From positions 1-64,000 of the forward strand of contig JALFJQ010000068.1 of NCBI GenBank assembly GCA_022775085.1: a stretch of 64,000 nucleotides of DNA. Direction: 5' to 3'. Numbering within the stretch: the first letter of the stretch is position 1; every line of letters begins with the position of its first letter. The notes beneath the pieces are model-generated. The model was not told the origin of the DNA and did no database searches. It was given only the letters and a program-made list of their open reading frames with translations. Source of the DNA: Clostridiales bacterium (GTDB lineage: Bacteria > Bacillota > Clostridia > Oscillospirales > Oscillospiraceae). The position numbers and the translations under genes are program-made. Positions 52,002-60,997 of this stretch are shown piece after piece.

Positions 52002-53450
52002 TCAGAAAATCAGGTTTGCTACCGGCCAGAAGATAAGCATCGTCACCACATACATCATGGTGATGAGCAGAAGGCTGTAGCGCATGGTTTCTCCGCCCTC
52101 GATATATCCGTCCTTCTGGGCAATGGCAACGAAGCCGCTGCCGCCGGGGGTAGCGATGCCCATGTTGCACAGGATCGCGACCAGAACACCGTAGGCGGTG
52201 ACATATCCCACGGAGGATACACCCAAAAGGGCAGGGGCGCAGACGCTGATGCCCACAATGCCGGTAACACCGTTGGAGGCAAAGTTAGTGACGTAGATTA
52301 CCAGGAACAGGAACACCGCTGCGAGGGCCGCGGCAGACAGGCTGTTGGTCAAGGGGCTGACCAGCGCTTTCAGGAATACGTTGATGCCGCCGGACTCCAT
52401 ATTGAATACGGAGGCGTACAGGAAAATACAGGCGATAAAGATAACGGTTGACCAGTGGATTTTCTTGACTGCGGTCTCATACTTTAGCACAGGCTCACCG
52501 TCAACCTGGATGGCGCATACGATGGCCACCGCGATCAGAGACGGAATGGAAGCACCGACAGCCTCAACTGTCTCCGCTAGGCCAGGCAGGAAGCCGCCGA
52601 CCAGATCAGGCAGCAGCCAGAATACGATCAGGCCAATGTAGACGATCAGGGAGATCTTTCCTTTTTTGCTCAGCTTGCCAATATTTTTCCTCTGTTCCAT
52701 CACATCGTAGGCATCAAATTTAGAGCAGTCAGGGCGAAGAATGAAGCGGAAAATCAGCATGGTCAGTCCCAGGGTGACCAGTGACAGAGGAATGCCGATA
52801 ACCATATATTTCAGCCAGGAAACAGTTTCACCAGTGACCGTAGCCAAGGTGTTCAGCATCAACAGGGGCACAGGATGGCCGATAGGCGTCGCACCGTTGC
52901 CAATGCAGGTGATCCAGAGAATTCCAAAATACAGCGCTTTGGAGAACTTGTCCTTGGTGGTGTAGCCCAAGCTGTCCAAAATGCTCTTGGCCAGCGCTAC
53001 AAAAATGATTGCGACAGCGGTGGCTTCCATAAAGTAGGTGATGACCATATTTGCCAGCAAGAACATAAACAGGAACATATAAGGCCGCTTATGTACAATC
53101 TTCCGGGAAATGAACCAGTTTGCGATCATGTTGGTAACGCCGTTTTCTTCCAGCGCAACGCAGAGGATCAGCGTTCCGATGCAGATGACGACTGTAGAGT
53201 TGCCAAAGGAATTCGCCATAACGGTTTTTGCGGGACATACACCGCTGAACGCCAGCAGACCGATGGACAGCATACTGGTCCAGCCGGAACCATAGGTGAT
53301 CCAGAGGTAGATAGTTGCGATGAACAGAGACAGGGCGGTTGCACCGGCGGTGGTAATCCCCATATCTGTGCAGTTTCCGAGGATCAGACGAAGTACGACA
53401 AAAACAATTGCCGCGATCAAGATGTGGATCTGCTTCGACTTTGTTTTCAT
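52002..53450 (-). CDS. SLC13/DASS-family anion transporter
   Basis: A 482-residue membrane protein with about 12 hydrophobic segments. Family-like segments are GNSTVVICIGTLILCVALEE, EATAVAIIFVALAKS, GNGATPIGHPVPLLMLNTLA (about 182) and SNGVTGIVGISVCAPALLGV (about 395), the two repeats carrying the sodium and anion sites. It likely imports a carboxylated, methylated substrate for the operon. Divalent metal or sulfate transport is less likely given the neighbours. Confidence 0.88.
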   Translation of the reverse strand: MKTKSKQIHILIAAIVFVVLRLILGNCTDMGITTAGATALSLFIATIYLWITYGSGWTSMLSIGLLAFSGVCPAKTVMANSFGNSTVVICIGTLILCVALEENGVTNMIANWFISRKIVHKRPYMFLFMFLLANMVITYFMEATAVAIIFVALAKSILDSLGYTTKDKFSKALYFGILWITCIGNGATPIGHPVPLLMLNTLATVTGETVSWLKYMVIGIPLSLVTLGLTMLIFRFILRPDCSKFDAYDVMEQRKNIGKLSKKGKISLIVYIGLIVFWLLPDLVGGFLPGLAETVEAVGASIPSLIAVAIVCAIQVDGEPVLKYETAVKKIHWSTVIFIACIFLYASVFNMESGGINVFLKALVSPLTNSLSAAALAAVFLFLVIYVTNFASNGVTGIVGISVCAPALLGVSSVGYVTAYGVLVAILCNMGIATPGGSGFVAIAQKDGYIEGGETMRYSLLLITMMYVVTMLIFWPVANLIF

Positions 53451-53496
53451 ATGTTACCTCCTACTGTAATGTTGACAAGAACGATCATCTGAAAGG

Positions 53497-54129
53497 TCAC
53501 TCAGCTGCCCAGGCCTTACAGGTTTGAATCGTTTTCTGAGGGCTGTGCGCCCACTCATCCGCTCCGGTCACCTTGCAGGCAGCCTCCGACACAGGCGCGC
53601 CGCCGATGATGACTTTGCAGTCCAGTCCCGCTTCCTTCAGCGCTTCGATGGTGGCCTTCATGGAATCGATGGCCAGCGTCAGAACGCCAGACAGAGCAAC
53701 GATCCTGATGCCTTCCGCCTTGGCTGTTTCCACAACCTTTTCCGCGGGCACATCGATGCCCAGGTCGAGCACATCAAAGCCGTTGGCCTCCAGCATGGCC
53801 TTGACAATATTTTTGCCGATGTCATGCAGATCGTCTTTGACCGTGCACAGGATCATCTTGATCTTGGGGCCGCTGGCGTCGCCGGTGGCCAGAGCGTCCT
53901 TCAGAATGACCACTGCCTGGGTCATCAGCTCACCGGCATAGATCAGGTCACCGACGAAATACTCGCCTTCCTCAAACAGCTTGCCCACGGTGTCCATGCC
54001 CTTCTGGCATGCCTCCATGGCCTTGGATGCCTCAGTGCCGCCTTCCGCCATGACGGCTTCCAGCAGCTCCACTACGGTGTCTTCATCCAGTTCGCCCATT
54101 GCCTGGGCCAGTTTTTCAAAATCGATCAT
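53497..54129 (-). CDS. Corrinoid (B12-binding) protein (1)
   Basis: A 210-residue methyltransferase corrinoid protein. Residues about 1-90 form the helical cap domain; about 92-210 form the B12-binding Rossmann-like domain with the cobalt-ligand motif DDLHDIGKNIV (DxHxxG, His about 105), then LSGVLTLA and GGAPVSEA. It carries the methyl group between the UroD-type enzyme and the pterin enzyme. Gene order pterin methyltransferase, corrinoid protein, transporter, methyltransferase, activase. Confidence 0.95.
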   Translation of the reverse strand: MIDFEKLAQAMGELDEDTVVELLEAVMAEGGTEASKAMEACQKGMDTVGKLFEEGEYFVGDLIYAGELMTQAVVILKDALATGDASGPKIKMILCTVKDDLHDIGKNIVKAMLEANGFDVLDLGIDVPAEKVVETAKAEGIRIVALSGVLTLAIDSMKATIEALKEAGLDCKVIIGGAPVSEAACKVTGADEWAHSPQKTIQTCKAWAAE

Positions 54130-54205
54130 GATTGTTTCCCCCTTGTTTTATCTTCCTGGTTTATACAGTCCGCACGGAGGATTGCCCTTCTCCGCGCCGA
54201 CAAGT

Positions 54206-55015
54206 TCACTTCTTCACGCCAATCTTACCCTGCCGGTAAGCACGGTTGTACTTTCTTCCGCCCTTATCCTTCATGAGCAGGGCTTCGCAGGCATAGATGG
54301 TGCTCATCATGTCCACATTGCAGGGATCCAGAATTGCGCTGTCCAGCCCCGCAGCGACGGCATACGCCATGCAGTTGGAATTGACATACTTTCTGGCGGG
54401 CATATCAAAGCTGATATTAGAAATGGCACCCGTCACCTTAACTTCCGGCGCGTATTCGTGAATACCAATGATGCACCGCTCAAAATCCTTCATCGAGGTC
54501 GGCATGGTTGCCAGTGCCATGACACAGGGATCAATGTGCAGTCTGGACAGCTCCACGCCGTACTTGACCGCCTTGTCAATGATCCGTTTGGCAATGTCGA
54601 TCTTCTTCTCGGGGTCGCTGGGGATGCCGTCCCGGTCACAGGTCAGACCCACTACGTTCCACTCTGTCCCCGCGATCAGAGGGAAGATCGTTTCGCACTT
54701 GGTTCCTTCTTCGTTGACGGAATTGACCATGCCCGGCTTGGTGACGTGGCCCTCTTCCAGAATCCGGGCCAGCAGATTGGCGTTGGGGCTGTCAACGCAC
54801 AGCGGCACCTGGGAAACCGCCTGAATTTCGTTGATCAGCCATACCATCGCGTCGTATTCCAGCTCCGGCGACGTAGAGGGGGCGCAGTCAAGATAGTGCG
54901 CTCCTGCCTTGTCCTGGGCAATGGCACGATCCCGAATCGTCTGGGAATCTCTGGAGGCAATCGCAGCCTTAACAGAGGGGATCGCTCCGTTGATTTTTTC
55001 TCCAATGATAATCAT
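54206..55015 (-). CDS. Corrinoid:tetrahydrofolate methyltransferase (pterin-binding)
   Basis: A 269-residue TIM-barrel protein of the pterin-binding family (AcsE/MtrH/MtvA type). The start MIIIGEKINGAIPSVKAAI is a signature, and CVDSPNANLLA, GLTCDRDGIPSD and SNISFDMPARKYVNSNCMAY line the pterin site. It would pass the methyl group from the corrinoid protein to THF, feeding the Wood-Ljungdahl or one-carbon pathway. It is the first gene of the operon and has its own promoter. Confidence 0.94.
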   Translation of the reverse strand: MIIIGEKINGAIPSVKAAIASRDSQTIRDRAIAQDKAGAHYLDCAPSTSPELEYDAMVWLINEIQAVSQVPLCVDSPNANLLARILEEGHVTKPGMVNSVNEEGTKCETIFPLIAGTEWNVVGLTCDRDGIPSDPEKKIDIAKRIIDKAVKYGVELSRLHIDPCVMALATMPTSMKDFERCIIGIHEYAPEVKVTGAISNISFDMPARKYVNSNCMAYAVAAGLDSAILDPCNVDMMSTIYACEALLMKDKGGRKYNRAYRQGKIGVKK

Positions 55016-55053
55016 ATCAGCACGCTCCTTGTGTGTTTTGCTTGTCTATACAT

Positions 55054-55082
55054 ACAATACAACATGCACATCCCATTGTCAA
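55054..55082 (-). promoter_or_regulatory. Promoter of the corrinoid methyltransferase operon
   Basis: TTGACA (55077-55082), a 17 bp spacer and TATTGT (55054-55059) on the minus strand, 40 bp before the pterin methyltransferase start. It faces a second promoter region for the plus-strand genes. Confidence 0.8.
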
Positions 55083-55186
55083 TCCCGAGGCTTCTTTTTG
55101 TATACCTGCATAAATTCGGCAGGAAAATCTTTGCTTTTTGACGAAAATCTTTTTTCAGAATTCCCTTCCCTTACTGTCCTGAATCG

Positions 55187-55213
55187 GTTATAATATAGTA
55201 TCAAAAGACTATA
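55187..55213 (+). promoter_or_regulatory. -10 region and candidate GntR operator
   Basis: TTATAATATAGT on the plus strand is a good -10 for the second corrinoid gene. It overlaps an inverted repeat TATAGT (55194-55199) / ACTATA (55208-55213) of the kind GntR proteins bind. A half-site (CTATAC) also lies by the opposite promoter. Confidence 0.5.
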
Positions 55214-55229
55214 CAAGAGGTGTTGGATC

Positions 55230-55877
55230 ATGAGCAGCAAGAAGGAACTTGTGGACGCCATGACGGAATTGAACGAGGAACGTGTTCTGGAAGTCGTCCA
55301 GGATATGGTATCCGAGGGAGTTAGTATGAACGCGATTTCCATGGCGCTGAATGCCGGCGTGTCCAATGTGGGGAAGCGTTTTGAAAATGGGGAATATTTC
55401 ATTGCGGACCTGATCGTTTCCGGTATGATTTATCGGGACGCGCTTCGCATCATAACGCCAGTATCCACGGGAGAACGCCCTATGCCAATCGGCAGAGTCG
55501 TGATCGGTGTTGTGGAGGGAGATATTCACGACATCGGCAAAGATATTGTCGTCGGTCTGCTCCGGGCAGAGCGGTTTGAAGTAATTGATCTGGGCGTGGA
55601 TGTCAAGCCGGAACGCTTTGCCTACGCCATTCGAACATACCTCCCGGATGTGCTCCTGATGAGCGGTGTTTTGACCTTCGCCAAGGATTCTATGAAAAAG
55701 ACGATCGAATTGCTGGAAAAGGAACAGCTTCGTAAAAAAGTACCGATTCTGATTGGCGGTATGTGTACCGGCGAGTATCAGTGTCAGTGGATCGGCGCGG
55801 ATGAATGGGCATATGATCCCCTGGAGACGGTTGCTTTCTGCAAAAACGTTATGGAGGCAAAGACCGTCCATGAATGA
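55230..55877 (+). CDS. Corrinoid (B12-binding) protein (2)
   Basis: A 215-residue corrinoid protein, divergent from the operon and only moderately similar to the first. It keeps a cap domain and the DxHxxG motif EGDIHDIGKDIV (about 95), then MSGVLTFAKDSMKKTI and GGMCTGEYQCQWIGADEW. Its last codons overlap the GntR gene by 8 bp, so the two are co-expressed. It may serve another substrate or replace the first carrier under some conditions. Confidence 0.93.
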   Translation: MSSKKELVDAMTELNEERVLEVVQDMVSEGVSMNAISMALNAGVSNVGKRFENGEYFIADLIVSGMIYRDALRIITPVSTGERPMPIGRVVIGVVEGDIHDIGKDIVVGLLRAERFEVIDLGVDVKPERFAYAIRTYLPDVLLMSGVLTFAKDSMKKTIELLEKEQLRKKVPILIGGMCTGEYQCQWIGADEWAYDPLETVAFCKNVMEAKTVHE

Positions 55878-56583
55878 GAAAACCAACCGTGTGTATGAAA
55901 CAATATACAAGGAAATCAGGAGCAAAATATTCGCAGGTCAATACCGCCCGGGTGATTTGCTCCCCTCCGAAAGTCAGCTGTGCAGCGAGTACTCTGCCAG
56001 CCGGGAGACCGTCAGAAAAAGTCTGAAACAGCTGGAACAGGAAGGGCTGATTTTTTCCCGTCCTAAGGTAGGCTACTTTGTCAGCACCCCCAATCACAGC
56101 AGCTTTACCATCTCCTTCCAGGAAGGAGCTGAAGGGTTTACCACCCATTTCTGTGATGTGCACGGCATCATGCCGGACAAGCTACTTCAGGAAAAGCTGG
56201 ATATAGCCCCTGAGCAAAAAGTCATCGAGCTTTGCCAGCTTACCACAGATGCGAATGGAACACCGGTAGCTTTCGATATGAAATACGTTCCATATGAGCG
56301 GGCCTATCCTTCTGTGGAAAGTGAAATACGCTACGCAGTCCTGCCAGACATAACGCTTTCAAAGGTTGATTCCTTTGACTACTACACGACCATTGAGATC
56401 AGCGCGGCAGCTGCGCCCGAACGCGTCGCCGCCGCAATGCGGTGCGAACCAGGCGCACCCATGCTGCTGATCGAGAGGACCTTTATCCGCCAAGATCAGA
56501 AAAAATTCGGCTATTCCATGCAGTACTGCACCGGAGCCTTCGGTAAATTGCTTGGCTCCTCGGGCGTTGTGTTCAAACAGTGA
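55870..56583 (+). CDS. GntR/HutC-family transcriptional regulator
   Basis: A 237-residue regulator. The N-terminal winged helix (about 5-72) includes GQYRPGDLLPSESQLCSEYS, ASRETVRKSLKQLEQEG and LIFSRPKVGYFVS; the C-terminal UTRA effector domain (about 85-237) includes AFDMKYVPYERAYP and LLIERTFIRQDQKKFGYSMQ. The ATG at 55870 overlaps the corrinoid gene. It probably senses the substrate or product of the divergent operon and controls both promoters. Confidence 0.93.
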   Translation: MNEKTNRVYETIYKEIRSKIFAGQYRPGDLLPSESQLCSEYSASRETVRKSLKQLEQEGLIFSRPKVGYFVSTPNHSSFTISFQEGAEGFTTHFCDVHGIMPDKLLQEKLDIAPEQKVIELCQLTTDANGTPVAFDMKYVPYERAYPSVESEIRYAVLPDITLSKVDSFDYYTTIEISAAAAPERVAAAMRCEPGAPMLLIERTFIRQDQKKFGYSMQYCTGAFGKLLGSSGVVFKQ

Positions 56584-56680
56584 TCGTTTTTCGTAATAAC
56601 GTGTCACATTTCGGCATCAGCCTTCCTTTACTTTGGCACTGCCATTGTATCGGAGGGCAGGAGAAATGTCGAATATGCCG

Positions 56681-56714
56681 AAGCCCCCCGGTTCCAATCA
56701 GAACCGGGGGGCTT
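56681..56714 (+). terminator. Terminator of the GntR gene
   Basis: A perfect 14 bp stem AAGCCCCCCGGTTC / GAACCGGGGGGCTT with loop CAATCA, about 100 bp after the stop. The T run is weak. Confidence 0.75.
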
Positions 56715-56804
56715 ACGCTTAATAGGTAATGTCTTTGATATAATACTAAAATCTAATAAAACAGTTTAATAATCTTGCCAGATATGATATACTGTATCAG
56801 GGTG

Positions 56805-57458
56805 ATGAAAATGGCATCGAACTACAAATTCAGCAGTGAGGAAATAGCAGCAATAAAAGCTGCGCGCAAGGAGAATAAGGATAAACGCGCCGATGCAAGA
56901 TTGAAAGCACTGGAACTGCGCGCGGAGGGGATGGAATCGGCAAAAGTTGCGCAGGCAACGGGGTTCCACCCGGCCTATATCAGCCGGCTTGTGGCAAAAT
57001 ACCGGGATCATGGATTAGAGGCAATCTCTGGGAACCACTATGGTGGGAATCACCGGAATCTGAGCTTCGAGGAAGAAGCCGCGATCCTTGCTCCCTTTAA
57101 GGCAAGAGCCGAGAAGGGAGAACTCGTAGAGGTCAGCGAGATTGAAGATGCATACCGGCAGGCGGTAGGCCACTCTATCGGCACCAGCCAGATCTATTAT
57201 GTTTTGCACCGACATGGCTGGCGAAAGGTCATGCCCCGCAGCAGGCACCCGAAAAAGGCCAGTGAAGAGGTCATTGAGACCTCAAAAAAATTAAAACCAA
57301 AATCGAAGAACTGAAAAATCTCCACAAGGGCTGTGGAAAAGTGCGCCTTATATTCCAGGATGAGGCCGGTTTTGGTCGAATCGACAAGCCAAAATACTGC
57401 TGGTGCATTACTCTGCTCCTGCAGTTCGAGAAATTTCACTCAAAAATTACAAGGCACT
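56805..57458 (+). pseudogene. IS630-family transposase, truncated copy
   Basis: OrfA runs 56805-57314 (MKMASNYKFSSEEIAAIKAA, HTH region HPAYISRLVAKYRDHGLEAI, ending at TGA). OrfB lies in the -1 frame after CCTCAAAAAAATT and reads IKTKIEELKNLHKGCGKVRL, then FQDEAGFGRIDKPKYCWC. The homology stops there, before the second and third catalytic acids, so the copy cannot transpose. The same -1 frame relation occurs in the copy at 57728-58591, which suggests programmed frameshifting at the A run rather than decay. Confidence 0.8.
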
Positions 57459-57727
57459 AGAGCGTATCTGAAAACGCAAAACGATCGTACTATTTCAATA
57501 AAACGCAGATAGAAGCAAGGTGAATGAAGGCGATAAAGAACACAGTCAGTTTGTCATAGCGAGTAGCAATCCGGCGAAAAGCTTTCAGGTTATTGAAGAA
57601 AAACTCCACTAAGTGCCTTTTTTATAGGTATGGAAGTCGCAGTGCCAAGGTTCGTTACAGCCGCTCTTTGGTGGAATGGTAAAAGTTATGCCGTGCAAAT
57701 GCACATCTCATCGCCAACAACTAACCT
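57459..57727 (-). pseudogene. IS5-type transposase C-terminal fragment, frameshifted
   Basis: The minus strand reads TIPPKSGCNEPWHCDFHTYK, then after a one-base shift HLVEFFFNNLKAFRRIATRY and DKLTVFFIAFIHLASICVLL, stop TAG at 57490-57492. The terminal repeat TAGAGCGTATCTGAAAAC (57459-57476) matches the one at 26118-26135. It is a relative of the IS5 fragments in the spoVT element. Confidence 0.8.
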
Positions 57728-58591
57728 TGCGTGGAAACACAACGGGGACAAGCACAATATTCTGAGGCACTTCCAGTGCGCCCGATTTATGCCATGCAGC
57801 TCCATCGCAGCACAGCAGAATGGTATCCTGCGGAAATTGTCTGGATAATTCCTTCAAAAACAGATTCATACAGGCAGTATTGCAATAGGGCATGACAAGA
57901 AAGCAGGATTCACCAGTCAGCGGCTCAACAGCGCCATAGGCATATCGATATTCACGCATGTGGTGGCATGGAACGCTGGGCCGGACACCTTTCTCACACC
58001 AGCAGTATTTGGGCTTGTTGATGCGGCCGAAACCGGCCTCATCCTAGAACATAAGGCGCACTTTTCCACAGCCCATGTGGAGATTTTTCAGCGTTTCGAT
58101 ACTGGTTTTAATTTTTTTCAGGCCTCTATGACCTCTTCACTGGCCTTTTTAGGATGTCTGCTCCGGGGCATGACCTTTCGCCAGCCATGCCGATGCAGGA
58201 CACGATAAATCTGTCCTGAACTCATAGAATGTCCAACAGCCTGCTGGTACGCCCTCGCAATCTCGCTGATTTCCACCAGTTCCCCCTTTTCTGCCCGTTC
58301 CTTAAAGGGGGCAAGGATAGCCGCTTCTTCCTCTATGCTCATATTGCGATGATTGCCGCCGTAATGATTGCCAGAAATCGCCTCAATACCATAATCTCTG
58401 TATTTGGCTACAAGTCGTGTTACAGAGCCAGCATGGAATCCCGTTGCCGCCGCAACCTCCTTGGCTGATGCTCCTTTTGCCCGCAGCTCTAATACTTTCA
58501 ATCTGACCTCTGCTCGCTTGTCCTTGTTTTCTTTACGAGCCTGCTCAATTTCCTTGATTTCTTCCTCACTGAATTTATATCTGGATGCCAT
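57728..58591 (-). pseudogene. IS630-family transposase, inverted copy with nonsense codon
   Basis: OrfA (58591-58118, MASRYKFSEEEIKEIEQARK to EEVIEA) is followed by OrfB in the -1 frame at CCTGAAAAAAATT. OrfB has TAG in place of Gln in F-Q-DEAGFGR, then KYCWCEKGVRPSVPCHHMRE, GAVEPLTGESCFLVMPY and LLCCDGAAWHKSGALEV. It ends at VFPRKVSCWR, before the final catalytic Glu, where the IS5 fragment begins. The copy is inactive. Confidence 0.8.
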
Positions 58592-58854
58592 ATTTATCAC
58601 CCGGATATAGTATATCACATCACTGCAAGCAATTGCGTTGTTTTATTGAAGAATAGTATTATGCAAGAGATGGAAAAGAAGCCGGACTGGCTGCCCGGCC
58701 TCTTGCTCCAGATATATTGTCATAGAAATGGCATGAGGGGCGTTGATCACGTGGAAAGCGGCACATCGGCCCGGGTATTGGGGGCTGATGTGCTGCTGAT
58801 TGCGCGGGATCCAGAACATATCTGCCGCAAATTTTCCCGGTCAGCGTGATGCTG

Positions 58855-60177
58855 TTATTTGTATGTTTTTTCTTCGGTCATTTCTTTGACCGCATCTGCG
58901 CGCTTGCGCAGCCAGAAGTATCCGCAGGCAGCCTCCAGGATCATTGTCACAACAAGAGAATTGACCGCTGGGATACCGATATTGGGGAACCACCATTTTG
59001 TGGAGACGCCGACAACGTAGCACGCGAGACTTAAGTAATTCCAGGACGCAAGGTGCGGCATCGCTTTTTCCAGAGCAGGCATCTTTCCGCGCCAGCTGAC
59101 GATATAGTCGGCGATCACAACACCGGCCATGGGAGGAAACGCTGTGGCCAAAAAACTCAGCCATGCGCTGAAATACTTATACAGACCAAACAGTCCCGTA
59201 ACAGTACCGATGACACCAAAAATGATCAGCAGTTTCTCGCGCTTGACCTTTGTAAAAATAGAGGCAAGGTTCAGAGAGCTGGAATAGGCATTTCCCTGAG
59301 CTGTTGACCAGATGTTCGTGAACAGGCCAATAAATGCCAACGAAAGCAGCCCCTGTTCCTTAAGAATGTAGGCGATATCATACTGCCCGTAGACAAGCAT
59401 ACCAACGATGCCAATCAAAAGCATAAACGGGCCGCAGATGCCAAGGCCGATCGCCATAACACCGGTGGTGGTTTTATAATCCTTGGAAAAACGCATCAGG
59501 TCGGGTGCCCAGGAGCAGCATCCGCATACACAGGAACCAACCGCAATGGTAATGAGCTGGGTCATGGTCGTGTCCGTTTCCTTTTGGATCGCGAAAATTC
59601 CGCCCTGGTATATGGAATGCGCGTCCTTAAGGCCGACAGCCACCGCTGTGATGCCAACCACAAAAACCGCCGCACACGCGAACATTCCGATGTAGTTCAT
59701 CACCTTCTGGCCTTTCAGCGCGGAGAAAACCATGAGTGCGCCAAAAAGCAGAACGACTGGCCAGCGGGGAATAGCCGGAAACAGAACGTGAGTGACGTCT
59801 CCCATTAGGTAGCAGTTTATGGAAAACCAGCCGCACAACGTAACCGTGGTGAAAAACGAGATGAGCTTCGCGCCGTTTTTGCCGAAGCTGAACCGGCTGA
59901 CAAGTCCGAAGGACAGGCCTGTACGCATGGATATGATCGAAGTTGCCATGGCAATTACGAATAGGATCGCGTAGCCAATGTAAACAGCGGCCATAGCCTG
60001 TCCGAAACTTGCCGCGCCGCTGGCGATCTGTCCGCCGGCACTCATGATCGTAACAGTGAATACATATCCGATCCATGTGAAGACCAAAGAACCAATGCTC
60101 CTGCGCGCGCTGTCAGGCACGGTCCCGGTACTGAACTCTGAATCTTTTTTCGCCGCAAGGGATTTATTTTCCGCCAA
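58855..60177 (-). CDS. NCS1-family nucleobase/heterocycle permease (1)
   Basis: A 440-residue membrane protein with about 12 hydrophobic segments, of the cytosine/purine permease (CodB) type. Signature regions are SARRSIGSLVFTWIGYVFTV at the start, SIISMRTGLSFGLVSRFSFG (about 85) and SWAPDLMRFSKDYKTTTG (about 220). It likely moves a nucleobase, hydantoin or related compound with sodium or protons. It is the last gene of a three-gene minus-strand set. Confidence 0.92.
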   Translation of the reverse strand: MAENKSLAAKKDSEFSTGTVPDSARRSIGSLVFTWIGYVFTVTIMSAGGQIASGAASFGQAMAAVYIGYAILFVIAMATSIISMRTGLSFGLVSRFSFGKNGAKLISFFTTVTLCGWFSINCYLMGDVTHVLFPAIPRWPVVLLFGALMVFSALKGQKVMNYIGMFACAAVFVVGITAVAVGLKDAHSIYQGGIFAIQKETDTTMTQLITIAVGSCVCGCCSWAPDLMRFSKDYKTTTGVMAIGLGICGPFMLLIGIVGMLVYGQYDIAYILKEQGLLSLAFIGLFTNIWSTAQGNAYSSSLNLASIFTKVKREKLLIIFGVIGTVTGLFGLYKYFSAWLSFLATAFPPMAGVVIADYIVSWRGKMPALEKAMPHLASWNYLSLACYVVGVSTKWWFPNIGIPAVNSLVVTMILEAACGYFWLRKRADAVKEMTEEKTYK

Positions 60178-60254
60178 ATCGGCCTACCTCCATTTCATAT
60201 TTATTCATAACTTGCATAAATATACATCAATTTTCGAAATTTTGGGTGTAGTAT

Positions 60255-60282
60255 TACTCCTGCGGTAAAAACCGCAGGAGTA
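60255..60282 (-). terminator. Hairpin between amidase and permease genes
   Basis: TACTCCTGCGGT / ACCGCAGGAGTA, 12 bp perfect, loop AAAA, 20 bp after the amidase stop. There is no T run, so it may be a processing or stabilising hairpin rather than a full terminator. Confidence 0.6.
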
Positions 60283-60302
60283 TACAGTTAGCCATGCATT
60301 TT

Positions 60303-60953
60303 TCAGGCCTCGTTGATTTCTGCCTTTGCCTGCTCAGCGGTCATGACCCTTGCAAAGCCTTCGCCCCAAAGATCGAATTCCATCTTATTCCAGGTCTCGG
60401 CGTCCGCACCGGCGTGAGGGAAGGTGCTGATGCAGTCGGCAAGCGCCACAACATTGAAGTCCTTATGATAGGCATCACGGATGGTGCTGTCTACACACCA
60501 GTTTGTGCAGGTGCCGCAAACGATCACGGTGCGGATCCCCTTTTCTCTCAGGATCGGTTCCAGCTCCGTGTGGGCAAAGCAGGAATAGGTGTACTTGGTA
60601 AAGTAAGTATCATCCCCGGTGGGAGCCAGGGCATCCGTGATCTCTCCGTCAGGCGTGCCGCGGCGGAGCTTACAGGTCCCATCGTCATTCAGCAGGCCCC
60701 GTTCCTTGTTGCGGAACCAGTAGTAATCATTGTGATACTCGGGATCCTGAACAAAAGCGGAAAGGAATACAGGGATGCCCTTGTCCTTGCAGAACTGCTT
60801 AAAATCCGCGATAACGGGGATCTGTGCCTTTGCGTCCGGCGTATAGAAGCAGAAGCCCTCATCGACAAAGCCTTTCTGCATATCCACAATGATCAGCGCG
60901 GTTTCGGACGGAACGATCTTAAAAGGAGAACTCCATTCCCAATATCTGGCCAT
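60303..60953 (-). CDS. Isochorismatase-family amidohydrolase
   Basis: A 216-residue cysteine hydrolase. The Asp-Lys-Cys triad is visible: Asp in ALIIVDMQKGF (about 24), Lys in YFTKYTYSCF (about 121) and Cys in CGTCTNWCVDSTIRDAY (about 157). Relatives include nicotinamidase, N-carbamoylsarcosine amidase, ureidoacrylate and maleamate amidases. Flanking NCS1 permeases suggest that it cleaves a ring-opening product or amide of an imported N-heterocycle. The ATG at 60953 has GGAGG eight bases upstream; TTG at 60968 is less likely. Confidence 0.9.
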   Translation of the reverse strand: MARYWEWSSPFKIVPSETALIIVDMQKGFVDEGFCFYTPDAKAQIPVIADFKQFCKDKGIPVFLSAFVQDPEYHNDYYWFRNKERGLLNDDGTCKLRRGTPDGEITDALAPTGDDTYFTKYTYSCFAHTELEPILREKGIRTVIVCGTCTNWCVDSTIRDAYHKDFNVVALADCISTFPHAGADAETWNKMEFDLWGEGFARVMTAEQAKAEINEA

Positions 60954-60997
60954 ATATTTAACCTCCAAATCACATAATATCGTTTGTATTTAAGATG

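Noticed and set aside
58646-58849. 67-codon plus frame beside the IS630 copy
   Set aside because: It has no ribosome site and no recognisable motif, and it overlaps IS-flanking sequence. It may be a remnant, but cannot be supported as a gene.
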